A stretch of 64,000 nt of DNA from HK1 sp965202735. GTDB taxonomy: Bacteria; Pseudomonadota; Gammaproteobacteria; HK1. The stretch's first letter is position 1; each line of letters opens with the position of its first letter. The notes beneath the pieces are model-generated. The model did not search any database. It was not told where the DNA came from and was given only the letters and a program-made list of their open reading frames with translations. The stretch covers positions 1,798,001-1,862,000 of the forward strand of contig OZ241844.1 in assembly GCA_965202735.1 (NCBI GenBank), read 5' to 3'. Both the position numbers and the translations under genes were made by a program. Shown piece by piece: positions 34,304 to 42,587 of the stretch.

Positions 34304-34434
34304 CAGGACCATTCAGAAGTCGCGGTCGCCGGCCGCCAAGCCGGACTATCGCACGGCGATCGGTGGTCTTTCAGCATCGAAGACCCCGTTCGAGCGTGTG
34401 ATGAACCGCTCGTCACGACTTCCGGATAGCCCTG
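34304..34434 (+). mobile_element. MITE-B copy 2
   Basis: 131 bp, left end CAGGACCATTCAGAAGTCG, right end CGACTTCCGGATAGCCCTG, flanked by a perfect 10-bp duplication CGCTGTCAGC (34294-34303 and 34435-34444). It sits between the divergent aminotransferase and Slam genes, so it may carry or disrupt their promoters. Confidence 0.92.
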
Positions 34435-34485
34435 CGCTGTCAGCGGCGCCTCACCTTGACGTTCTTCCTCACTTCGAGAAACGAC

Positions 34486-35919
34486 ATGCATTCAGCATTC
34501 CACCCCCTTCCCTGCCGCGCCCTCGCGCTCTGCGCCTGCCTCGTGCTCGCCCTTCCGGCCTCCCGGGCGGCGGACGACGGACAAGAGGCGCCGCCGGTGG
34601 CCGAGACGCCCGCGGCGGACATCGAAGCGCAAACCGAGACGCCCGCGGCGGACATCGAGGCGCAAGCCGAGGCGCTGCTGGCGGCCGGGCGCTTCGCCGA
34701 GGCGCTCGCTCTCCTGCGACCCGTGGTCGAGGCCGGCGCGGTGTCCGCCAGCATGCTGTTCCTCTACGGTCTGACGGCGCTGGAGGCGTCGCAGCACCCC
34801 GACGTGGCCGACGATGCGCGCAGCGGGCTGCTCGGCGAGGCGGTCGCCGCCTTCCACACTCTTCTGGTCGAACGCCCGGAGCTGGTGCGGGTGCGCCTGG
34901 AGCTCGCCCGCGCGTTCTTCCTCCTCGGCGAGGACGCGCTGGCCACGCACCACTTCGAGTCCGTGCTCGCCGGCGACCCTCCGGCGCCGGTGGCGGCCAA
35001 CGTGCGGCGCTTCCTCGCCGAGATGCGCACGCGCGGCCGGTGGCGGTTCAACCTCGGCTTCGCGGTCGCGCCCGACTCCAACATCGGCGCCACCACCGAC
35101 GAGCGCACCATCTACATCGAAGTCTTCGGCACGCAACTGCCCTTCCGCTACGATACGCAGGCCACCTCCGGGGTCGGCGTGTCGCTGTGGGGGGGCGCGG
35201 AGTATCAGGTGCCGATGAGCGAGACGCTGCGCCTGCGCGCGGGCGCGGACGCATCGCGGCTCGAGTACGCCGGCTCGGAGTTCGACCGGCTGTCGGTGGC
35301 AGGGCATCTCGGGCCGCGCTGGCTGGTGGGGGGCGACACCGAGGTGAGCGTGCTGGCGAGCGCACGCCAGCAGTGGACCGGCACCACGCCCAGCCATCGC
35401 GAGTTCGGCGCCCGGTTCGAGGCGGGGCACCGGGTGAGCCGCTCGGTGACGGTCTCCGGCCGGGCCTCCTGGCACCGGCGGCACTACCGCACGAGCACCC
35501 ACCTCGACGGGCCGGTCCTCGACACCTCGCTGTACGGCTCCTGGGTGGTCTCGCCGACGGTGCGCACGACGCTCTCGCTCGGCTATGGACGCGAGCGCCC
35601 GGAGTCGGAGAGGGACCGCAACATCAACCGCTGGCTGGGCGTGGACGTGGATGTCCTCCTGCCGCTCGGCTTCACCGTGGGCGCCGGCGCCGAATATCAC
35701 CGCACCGACTACCGGCCGGGCTGGAGCCCGTTCGTGGCCGACGGCGGCGCGCGCACCGACCGCACCCGGGTCCTGCGCGCCTCGGTGCACCACCGGGCGT
35801 TCACCGTGTTCGGCTTCAGCCCGCAACTGGCGCTGGTACGCGAGGAGCGCGACAGTAACGCGCAGCTCCAGAGCTACGGCCGCACCCGCGGCGAGCTGCG
35901 CTTCGTGCGGCAGTTCTGA
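34486..35919 (+). CDS. Surface lipoprotein assembly modifier (Slam)
   Basis: 477 residues, close to the length of neisserial Slam1. A signal peptide (CACLVLALPASRAADD) is followed by a helical TPR region (about 50-185; LVRVRLELARAFFLLGEDALATHHFESVL, in part) and then the DUF560 barrel starting RWRFNLGFAVAPDSNIGAT and ending in a terminal Phe (RFVRQF). Slam proteins sit in the outer membrane and export lipoproteins such as TbpB to the cell surface. A 30-bp duplication encodes ETPAADIEAQ twice before the TPRs. The TbpB-like lipoprotein at 38947-40656 is the likely client. The ATG at 34486 is preferred over an upstream TTG. Confidence 0.88.
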   Translation: MHSAFHPLPCRALALCACLVLALPASRAADDGQEAPPVAETPAADIEAQTETPAADIEAQAEALLAAGRFAEALALLRPVVEAGAVSASMLFLYGLTALEASQHPDVADDARSGLLGEAVAAFHTLLVERPELVRVRLELARAFFLLGEDALATHHFESVLAGDPPAPVAANVRRFLAEMRTRGRWRFNLGFAVAPDSNIGATTDERTIYIEVFGTQLPFRYDTQATSGVGVSLWGGAEYQVPMSETLRLRAGADASRLEYAGSEFDRLSVAGHLGPRWLVGGDTEVSVLASARQQWTGTTPSHREFGARFEAGHRVSRSVTVSGRASWHRRHYRTSTHLDGPVLDTSLYGSWVVSPTVRTTLSLGYGRERPESERDRNINRWLGVDVDVLLPLGFTVGAGAEYHRTDYRPGWSPFVADGGARTDRTRVLRASVHHRAFTVFGFSPQLALVREERDSNAQLQSYGRTRGELRFVRQF

Positions 35920-35939
35920 GCGGGCGCGGCCGCGCCCGC
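35920..35939. terminator. GC-rich perfect palindrome after the Slam gene
   Basis: A 20-bp perfect inverted repeat directly after the Slam stop could form a strong hairpin. No T-run follows, so it is at best a weak or factor-assisted terminator. Two imperfect 35-bp direct repeats (near 36006 and 36085) fill the rest of the gap to the RTX remnant. Confidence 0.35.
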
Positions 35940-36115
35940 CGCGGGCGTCCCGGCCACCGGCGGCGCCCCTCGTCCGTCGCCCGTCGCCCGTCGCCCGGGA
36001 CACCGGGAGGGCGAGGGTGAGGCAGGCGCAGAGACCGCCGGTCAGGGTCGCATGTGGTGGACCTTGCGCAGGGAGGGCAAGGGAGCGAGCACGAGGCAGG
36101 CGCGGAGGCCGCCGG

Positions 36116-37064
36116 TCAGAGCATGAAGTCGAAGTCGGCCGCGGTGATCAGCGAGCTGTCGATATCCTGCAAGGTAACAATCGTGACGCCCTTGTAGACG
36201 ACGAGGGTGTCGTCACCCGACTGCCTGATTGTGAGGTCGGAGTACGCGGGCCCCGGGTCGTGAAGGACAGGGTGTCCTTGCCGTCCTCGAAGTCACTGAT
36301 GGTGTCGTGACCATTGTTGAGCGTCTGAAAGAGGAAGCGATCCTTGCCGTCGCCGCCATGGAGGATGTCGTCGCCGCTCCCGCCTGTCAGCAGGTCGTTC
36401 CCGTTGCCGCCATGAAGGGTGTCATTGCCGCTGTCGCCATGGAGCCTGTCATCCCCGTGGAGTCCCTTCAGGATATCTCCGATGTTCCACGCCGGATGGT
36501 GTAGCCATTGTCCTTGCCGCCAATGAAGCTGGCCGCCGTCAGCGTTGTTGCCGTGACCCCCTTCAGCCGGATCGACAGGCCCTGGTAGCTGACCAGGGCG
36601 TCGCCCTCCTCCTGTTCGATGCCGATGTCCTCGAAATCGACCACGGACAAGCCGGCGAAGTTGATGAAGTCCTCGCCTGCCCTGAAATCCGTGATCGTCT
36701 TGCTGTCGCTGTCCGGTCCGGTGGAAAAGATGAACGTATCCCTGCCATTGCCGCCGGTCAGCCTATCGATGCCTGTGCCGGACCATAACTCGTCATTCCC
36801 GTCACCACCGTCGAGGGTGTCGTCGCCGCGTCCGCCCTGAATCTCGTCATCGTCTTTCCCGCCGTAGAGCGTGTCGTCGCCGTCGCCGCCAAAGAGGGTG
36901 TCCTTACCATCGCCGCCGTACAGCACGTCGTCGCCCCCGGCGCCATCAAGGGTATCGTCTCCGGCAAGGCCCTTGATCGTTTCGTCGCGATCATCGCCGG
37001 TAAAAACGTCGGGGTTCACCGAACCGGGAGATGTTATCGGGGGCGTTGTGGCTTCTTCCGCCAT
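36116..37064 (-). pseudogene. RTX (haemolysin-type Ca-binding) protein A, broken
   Basis: The ATG at 37064 opens a 198-residue frame with nonapeptide repeats (GGDGDDTLYGG-type), a beta module (ITDFRAGEDFINFAGL) and then TLTAASFIGG. It runs out at 36468 in TSEIS. RTX coding sequence continues at once in another frame (GDILKGLHGDDRLHGDSGND onward), and that frame is interrupted near 36262-36268, where one missing base separates DTLSF from HDPGPAYSDL. The ancestral end is ITAADFDFML at 36116. The gene therefore had two RTX modules; two frameshifts split it. RTX proteins bind calcium outside the cell and usually leave by type I secretion. A sequencing error is an alternative for the single-base break. 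Confidence 0.75.
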
Positions 37065-37310
37065 CGCAGGGCTCCTTCTGCCTTGTGGTCTTGCTGTTCA
37101 GTGACAACACCGGCTTGCGAGCGAGCTCCGGACCCGCGGGGGGTCCGGAGTCGTATCGAGCCAGCTTGCATGAGGAACCTCCAGTCCACAGGACGAACCA
37201 GTCTGCAGGAGGATCGATCCAGCCCATAGCACCCCGCCATGCAAAATCGAAATCATCCGCAGTATTGTACTGTCCTCCACATGGTCTTGTGCTTGATGGC
37301 CGGGTCGGGA

Positions 37311-37375
37311 CGGCAATTCCCGCCAAGCGGGCACATGCCCCTGAAATCCCCCCTCGACCCGACGCCCCGAGGAGA
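37311..37375 (+). mobile_element. MITE-A copy 6, truncated
   Basis: The left half of MITE-A (GGCAATTCCCGCCAAGCGGG and CCCCTGAAATCCCC) is present; the right half and end are missing. It lies in the gap between the two RTX remnants (37065-37439), which holds nothing else I can support. Confidence 0.65.
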
Positions 37376-37439
37376 GCTTCGGAGAGATCCTGCTGCTGGT
37401 GTGCGCCGAAGCCGCCGATCATCTGCGCCCTCCTCCCGG

Positions 37440-38856
37440 TCAGGCGATGAAGTCGAAGTCGGCCGCGGTCAGCAGCGAGGCATCGAAGTCCTCGATCACG
37501 ATCGAGAAGGTATCGGAAGGACCGTTGATCACGGCGTCGTCGCCGCGTTGCTTGATGTCGAGGTCGGAGAGCTTCAGGCCACCCTTGATGACGAGGGTGT
37601 CCTTCCCGTCCTCGAAGTCGTGGATGGTGTCGGTGTCGGACTCCCGGTCGAACACGAACCGGTCGGCGCCGCCGCCGCCCCAGAGGTCGTCATTGCCCTT
37701 GCCGCCCTCAAGGGTGTCGTTGCCGTCGCCGACGGGGCCGTTCCAGGGGATGAGATTCGGTGTTCAAGACGACCATGACGCCGTCCACCCAACGAAACGA
37801 CCACCGGATGGTGTCGCCGCCCCAGTTGCCGCCGCGGAGGGTGTCGTCACCGTCACCGCCGTAGAGGGTGTCGTTGCCGTCGCGGCCGCCTTTGTCGCTC
37901 CAGTTGCCGCCCGCGAGTTCGTCGTCGCCGTCGCCGCCGTAAAGGGTGTCGTCGCCGTCGTCGCCGTCGCCGTGGTAGTTGCCGCCGCTGAGAGTGTCGT
38001 CGCCGTCGCCGTCGCCGCCGTAGAGGGTGTCGTTGCCGTCGTCGCCGTCGCCGTAGTTGCCGCCGTAGAGCCAGTCGTCGCCGTCGCCGCCGTAAAGGGT
38101 GTCGTCGCCGTCGCGGCCGTCGCCGTGGTTGCCGCCGTAAAGGGTGTCGTCGCCGTCGCCGCCGTGGAGGGCGTCGTTGCTGTCGTCGTCGCTGTCACCC
38201 CAAGTGCCGCCGTAGAGCAGGTCGTTGCCGTCGCCACCCCGGATGACGTTTTCGGGCAGCGCGTTCCCGGTCCCGTCCGCGCCGGACGTCTAGGTCTGCG
38301 CCGCACCGGGCGGCGGATTCGCGGGCTGGCCGGCGCCGTACGCGAGGGGCGGCGGATTCGCCGGCTGGCCGGCGCCGTCGGAAGGCAGCGTGAAGTCGTC
38401 CTCGTCGAGCGAGTCCACCGACACGCCCGTCAGCCGGAGGGTGTCGCCCCTGTCGCCGTAGCGGACGACGGCATCGGCCCCGTCCTGCTCGATGGCCAGC
38501 CCCTCGAACCCACCGGGCACCCCGGTCATCTCGATGCGGTCGCCGTCCTCGAAGTCGACTATCGTGTCGGACCCGTCCCCGACCGCGAACGCGAAGGTGT
38601 CGGCGCCGAGGCCGCCCCACAGCGTGTCGCCACCCCGCCCGCCCGTCAGGGTGTCGTCGCCCCGCCCGCCGAACAGCCGGTCGGCGTCCTCGCCGCCGTC
38701 GAGGGTGTCGTTGCCGTCGCCCCCGTACAGGGTGTCGCCCCCGGCGCCGCCCGTGAGGGTGTCGTTGCCGAGACCGCCGTCGAGGGTGTCGTTGCCGTCG
38801 CCGCCATGCAGCGTGTCGTCGTCATGGCCGCCGGTGCGGGAGAGGTCCTGCGTCAT
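37440..38856 (-). pseudogene. RTX protein B, broken by an in-frame TAG and a frameshift
   Basis: ATG at 38856. The first 188 codons encode many GGDGNDTLDGG repeats, the module IVDFEDGDRIEMTGV and a duplicated linker (GAGQPANPPP twice). A TAG at 38290-38292 ends it, yet the same frame continues for about 170 codons of RTX repeats (NVIRGGDGNDLLYGG and many DDTLYGGD units). Between 37766 and 37720 the frame shifts, and the last module (IHDFEDGKDTLVIKGG, ending LLTAADFDFIA) is read in another frame to 37440. The architecture, module-linker-module, equals RTX A. The first 188-residue part could still be made as a short RTX protein. Sequencing error could explain either break. Confidence 0.75.
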
Positions 38857-38946
38857 GGGGTCGTCTCCTGGGTGAAGCCCGCCGCCCGGCGGCGCTCATC
38901 GGTCGATGAGGGCGCGCCGGGACCTGTCATCGTCCCTTCCCCCCGG

Positions 38947-40656
38947 CTACTTCTTGATGTAGTAGGCGCCGAAGGCGCCATCCATCTGCCCGTAGTCGCC
39001 ATAGTTCGCCGAAAACTTGCCGGCCAGGCTGTCCGGCGCCTCGTCATTGTCGAAATCCTGTTTCGAGTCATAGAAGTTGGCCTCCCACGTGGACTGCTTA
39101 TTCCTGACCTCGCCTTTTTCGCCGTCAATGCTCCAGACCGTGCGGCCTTCCGCGCTCGGTTTATCGTTTCCCATCCTGGGCTCGTCACCGACCGTCAGGT
39201 CGACCTGCCAAGGCAGGCTCTCACCACCAGACGTGAACTCCGTGATGGTGCCGGTGACCGGGCCATAGCTGCCCGTATTGCCTTCTCCATTGACGCCCCC
39301 GAAGTCGACCTCGAACGCCGCCTTCGCAGTGAACTGGCCCCACGACGCATCGCCGGAGGTTCCGGGCGGCGGGTTCAGGGCGTACACCCCGATCGCCGGA
39401 CCCTCGTAGCTCGCCTTGCCTCCGATCAGGTGGAGCTTGCTGCGTCGGTTCGCGTCAAAACTTCCAGGCCCTGGCCACGGGCTCGATCCCAGGGCGTAGG
39501 TCTCGGCCTCGAACGTCCCGGCACCCGTCCTCAGCCACCAGCCGAAGCTGATGTAGTAGGCGTCCGCCTCTCCCGGAACCTTCAACTCCCAGTTGTCCGG
39601 AATGAACCTCCAGGCATCGGAAAGCGTCACCGCACCCTTGGCCCCGTTGGTCACCTGGCAGTTGTTGTTGCCCTGAGCGCAGAACAGCTTTCCCGGAATG
39701 CCGTCATACGTTCCCTCGAGGGAGACGTTGCCGTTGTCGTTCGGCGCGATATCCCTCTGTGGCTCGCTCACCGCCGGCAGGCCGGCCGACCTGACCCTTG
39801 TTCCGACATCGGTCGGCAGGTTGATGACGTCGGCATCATCGAGAGCGCTTTCGGTCCGCACGCTGCCCTCATACTTTTTCCTGACCGTGACCATCTCCGG
39901 GGCCTCGATGTCGTTGAGGATCCTGAGCTGGTGGGTGTGGCCCGTCTTCGGATCGGTGTACGGAGCCACCTCCGTGACCGCCCAGCGCCCGTTGCGCGTC
40001 ACCGGCGATCCCAGAACGGAGTTGAAGTCCAGCGCCCGATCCGACAGGAGAGCCTGCAGCGGCAGCGGCTTGCCGTGCTCGACCTTGCCCTCGAGCAATT
40101 CGTAATCATTGTGTCGACCCGCCGAGCGAGAGAACAGGCCCCGAACTGTCAGTTCGCTATTGCCGTCAACGCCCAGTCGCTGCAGCGCCGAGTACACGGC
40201 CTTCGCTTCGGCGACTATCTTCTTTCTTTCCTCTTCCCTGGCCTTGGCATCGGCCCTGGCCTTGGCATCGGCATCGGCATCGATCTTTTTCTGGAGAGCG
40301 ATCCTTTCCTTGTAGCCGGCGGAGTCCGCCGCGGTCACCGTCCCGCCGGTGTAGGCGGCCGTGGTGATCGTGCCGTTTTTCTTGACATTCACCGTGCAGC
40401 CGTCGCCACCCGTCGCGCATTTGTAGGTGACTTCGCCGAGCGTCTTGCTGGAACCGGCTTCTATCTCCAGCGTGCCGGTGTCCTTCCTGGCGCCCTCCGA
40501 CACGGAGGTCATGTCCACTTTCATGGGGGCCGGGGGCGGGGGCGGCTCCTTCGGCTTGGTGTTGCTGCTCCCCCCGCAGCCCGCAAGCGCCAGCATGGCC
40601 GCCAGGCACGCCGCCACGCCCAATCCGCAACCGGGAATCCTGGATGACGCCATCAT
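38947..40656 (-). CDS. TbpB-like surface lipoprotein
   Basis: 569 residues with a lipoprotein signal, lipobox LALAGC followed by GGSSNTKPKEPPPPP, a flexible anchor typical of surface lipoproteins. The C-terminal region ends SLAGKFSANYGDYGQMDGAFGAYYIK, in part; the -DGAFGA- ending is the hallmark of transferrin-binding-protein-like barrel domains. A coiled segment (KKIDADADAKARADAKAREE) precedes residue 150. The ATG at 40656 sits 8 bp after GGAGG; an ATG at 40674 would also be in frame. The likely exporter is the Slam protein at 34486. The ligand (iron protein, haem, metal or glycan) is unknown. A 13-bp x6 repeat starts 23 bp upstream of 40656. Confidence 0.75.
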   Translation of the reverse strand: MMASSRIPGCGLGVAACLAAMLALAGCGGSSNTKPKEPPPPPAPMKVDMTSVSEGARKDTGTLEIEAGSSKTLGEVTYKCATGGDGCTVNVKKNGTITTAAYTGGTVTAADSAGYKERIALQKKIDADADAKARADAKAREEERKKIVAEAKAVYSALQRLGVDGNSELTVRGLFSRSAGRHNDYELLEGKVEHGKPLPLQALLSDRALDFNSVLGSPVTRNGRWAVTEVAPYTDPKTGHTHQLRILNDIEAPEMVTVRKKYEGSVRTESALDDADVINLPTDVGTRVRSAGLPAVSEPQRDIAPNDNGNVSLEGTYDGIPGKLFCAQGNNNCQVTNGAKGAVTLSDAWRFIPDNWELKVPGEADAYYISFGWWLRTGAGTFEAETYALGSSPWPGPGSFDANRRSKLHLIGGKASYEGPAIGVYALNPPPGTSGDASWGQFTAKAAFEVDFGGVNGEGNTGSYGPVTGTITEFTSGGESLPWQVDLTVGDEPRMGNDKPSAEGRTVWSIDGEKGEVRNKQSTWEANFYDSKQDFDNDEAPDSLAGKFSANYGDYGQMDGAFGAYYIKK

Positions 40657-40678
40657 CACGAAACCTCCATTCATCCTA

Positions 40679-40756
40679 GAGGCCCCGTGAAGAGGCCCCG
40701 TGAAGAGGCCCCGTGAAGAGGCCCCGTGAAGAGGCCCCGTGAAGAGGCCCCGTGAA
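40679..40756. repeat. Perfect 13-bp x6 tandem repeat upstream of the TbpB-like gene
   Basis: Six exact copies of GAGGCCCCGTGAA (40679-40691 through 40744-40756). The array lies 23 to 100 bp upstream of the start codon at 40656, where promoter spacing or the 5' leader would be altered by gain or loss of units. Thirteen is not a multiple of three, so copy number would also change any upstream reading frame. Confidence 0.92.
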
Positions 40757-40967
40757 GAGCGTGGGTCCAGTCTAATCTGTCCGCTCAGAGCAGGCAATAA
40801 CTTAACTCTGTCAGGACTGATTCGTTCTCTCGATCATCTCCAACGTCGGGATTCCCTGCGTCCGGAATTCCCGCGAGCCGAAAAAGAGCCGTTGCATCAA
40901 GAGGTTACGCTTTCCGAGGCGTTCATGGGCGCACGAGAACGAATTTGCCTTGCTTCACCCCGCCGAG

Positions 40968-41097
40968 CAGGGCTCTCCGGAAGTCGTGACGAACGGTTCA
41001 TCAGGCCCTCGACCCGGGCCTTCGATGCCGGAAGACCGCCCGTCACCGTGCGATCTTCCGGTCGGGCGGCCAATGACCGCGACTTTGAATGGTCCTG
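40968..41097 (-). mobile_element. MITE-B copy 3, inverted
   Basis: 130 bp in reverse orientation from CAGGGCTCTCCGGAAGTCG to TTTGAATGGTCCTG. The flanks CCCCGCCGAG and CCCCGCCGAT give a 9-bp duplication (40958-40966 and 41098-41106). It lies in the 690-bp gap upstream of the glutaredoxin fusion gene, which otherwise holds only the 13-bp array. Confidence 0.9.
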
Positions 41098-41348
41098 CCC
41101 CGCCGATCTGGCTGCATCTGGTTGCCGCGGATGCGCGAAGCGCAGTAGGGTTCCCGTTGTCCGGGGGCGAGGCGGGCGATGTGGGCGGTGCGCCCGAGAG
41201 ACGGGCCCTGCCGGGTCGGATGACGCTGCCGGACACGGCGCTTTGTCTGGTGATGGACATGGCGCCGGCAGGCTCCAGCCTGCATCGAAGTCGAGGTGGG
41301 CCGGAATCGCCGGCCGACACCGCCGAAACGTGACCCGGGGAGAGTCCG

Positions 41349-42278
41349 ATGGAACCGAATCAGTCGTTGCAGTCCCGCATCGAATCGCTCATCGATTCCG
41401 ATCGGGTGGTGCTGTTCATGAAGGGCACGCGCATGCAGCCGCAGTGCGGCTTCTCCGCCGCCACCGTCGGCATCCTGGACTCCCTCGTCCCGGAGTACAC
41501 CACGTTCAACGTGCTGGAGGACCAGGGGGTCCGGGAAGGCATCAAGGCGTTCTCCGACTGGCCGACGATTCCGCAGCTCTACATCGACCGCGAATTCGTC
41601 GGCGGCTGCGACATCGTGAAGCAGATGTTCAACAACGGCGAGCTGCACGGCATGCTCGGGGTGGAGGCGCCGGATCGGACTCCGCCGGAAATCCGGGTGA
41701 GCGACGCCGCCGCCACGGTCATCGCCAACGCGCTCCAGGCCAATCCCGGCGCCGCGGCGCACCTGTCCATCGACGGGCGCTGGCAGCACTCGTTCAGCCT
41801 CGGACCGGCGCAAGGGCACGAGGTCCCGGCGGAGTCGAACGGAGTCGTCCTGCTGCTCGACGTGGCGTCGGCGCAGAAGGCGAAGGGGCTGTCGATCGAC
41901 GTCGAGGAGACCGTCCAGGGGACCGCGTTCAGGATCGACAATCCGAACGCTCCCCGGCCGGTCGGTCGGATGTCGCCGGCCGAGCTCGCGCAAAGGCGGC
42001 GCGCAGGCGGCGCCTCGCCGACGCTCGTGGACGTGCGTACGCCGCAGGAGCGGACGCGGGCGGTCATCGAAGGGTCGATCCTGCTCGACGACGACGGCCT
42101 GAAGGTCGTGTCGGCGCTGCCGAAGGACACGAAGCTCGTCTTCTACTGCCACACCGGGGTGCGGAGCCTCGGCGCGGCCGAGCACTTCCGGACGGAAGGG
42201 TTCACCGACGTGCACAGCCTCGAAGGCGGGATCGACGCGTGGTCGCGGGAGGTGGACCCCTCCGTCCCGCGGTACTGA
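41349..42278 (+). CDS. Monothiol glutaredoxin / IscA-like / rhodanese triple fusion
   Basis: 309 residues. Residues 1-105 are a Grx4-type monothiol glutaredoxin with the CGFS site at Cys33 and WPTIPQLYIDREFVGGCDI, which binds a shared [2Fe-2S] cluster with glutathione. Residues about 115-210 resemble an A-type carrier (IRVSDAAATVIANALQANPG) but lack the cluster cysteines. Residues 225-309 are a rhodanese with the active loop YCHTGVRSLG (Cys267). The set joins cluster delivery and sulfur transfer in one chain. Start ATG follows GGGGAGAG. It stands alone between a MITE-B copy and the convergent HtrA-like gene. Confidence 0.85.
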   Translation: MEPNQSLQSRIESLIDSDRVVLFMKGTRMQPQCGFSAATVGILDSLVPEYTTFNVLEDQGVREGIKAFSDWPTIPQLYIDREFVGGCDIVKQMFNNGELHGMLGVEAPDRTPPEIRVSDAAATVIANALQANPGAAAHLSIDGRWQHSFSLGPAQGHEVPAESNGVVLLLDVASAQKAKGLSIDVEETVQGTAFRIDNPNAPRPVGRMSPAELAQRRRAGGASPTLVDVRTPQERTRAVIEGSILLDDDGLKVVSALPKDTKLVFYCHTGVRSLGAAEHFRTEGFTDVHSLEGGIDAWSREVDPSVPRY

Positions 42279-42339
42279 GGACGCCGGCCCCGAGGCTTCG
42301 GCGACGCGCGGGCGCCGGCGCGCGGGATCGTCCCGCGCC

Positions 42340-42587
42340 CCCTCGGGGTCCGGCGCTGACGGCGCGAGGCGCGCGCCGCGCCCAGTGCACCGCGCCGTGC
42401 CTCAGGCGCGCGCCGCGGTCGATCGACTCCAGCACCACCGAACGGGGCTCGCCGTCGTCTTTCGAGCCCTCGGGGTCCGGCGCTGACGGCGCGAGGCGCG
42501 CGCGCCGCGTTCAGTGCACCGCGCCGTGCCTCAGACGCGCGTCGCGGTCGATCGACTCCAGCACCACCGAACGGGGCTCGCCGTCCC
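42340..42587. repeat. 127-bp tandem duplication of the HtrA-like gene 3' end
   Basis: 42340-42466 and 42467-42587 share most bases, each opening CCCTCGGGGTCCGGCGCTGA. The second copy contains the functional stop (42511) and last codons of the HtrA-like gene; the first lies just beyond, in the gap to the glutaredoxin gene, with the stop lost. Confidence 0.85.

Noticed and set aside
38290..38292. TAG in RTX B as a recoded sense codon
   Set aside because: Other genes here use all three stops normally, including TAG (for example vapB), so a nonsense change or error is simpler.
36300..38850. Regular GNC-rich repeats that look like a CRISPR or satellite array
   Set aside because: Spacing is that of RTX nonapeptide codons, with coding changes between units; no spacers.
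34486..40656. Complete transferrin receptor locus (TbpA/TbpB)
   Set aside because: No TonB-dependent receptor is present; only a TbpB-like barrel lipoprotein and Slam are seen.
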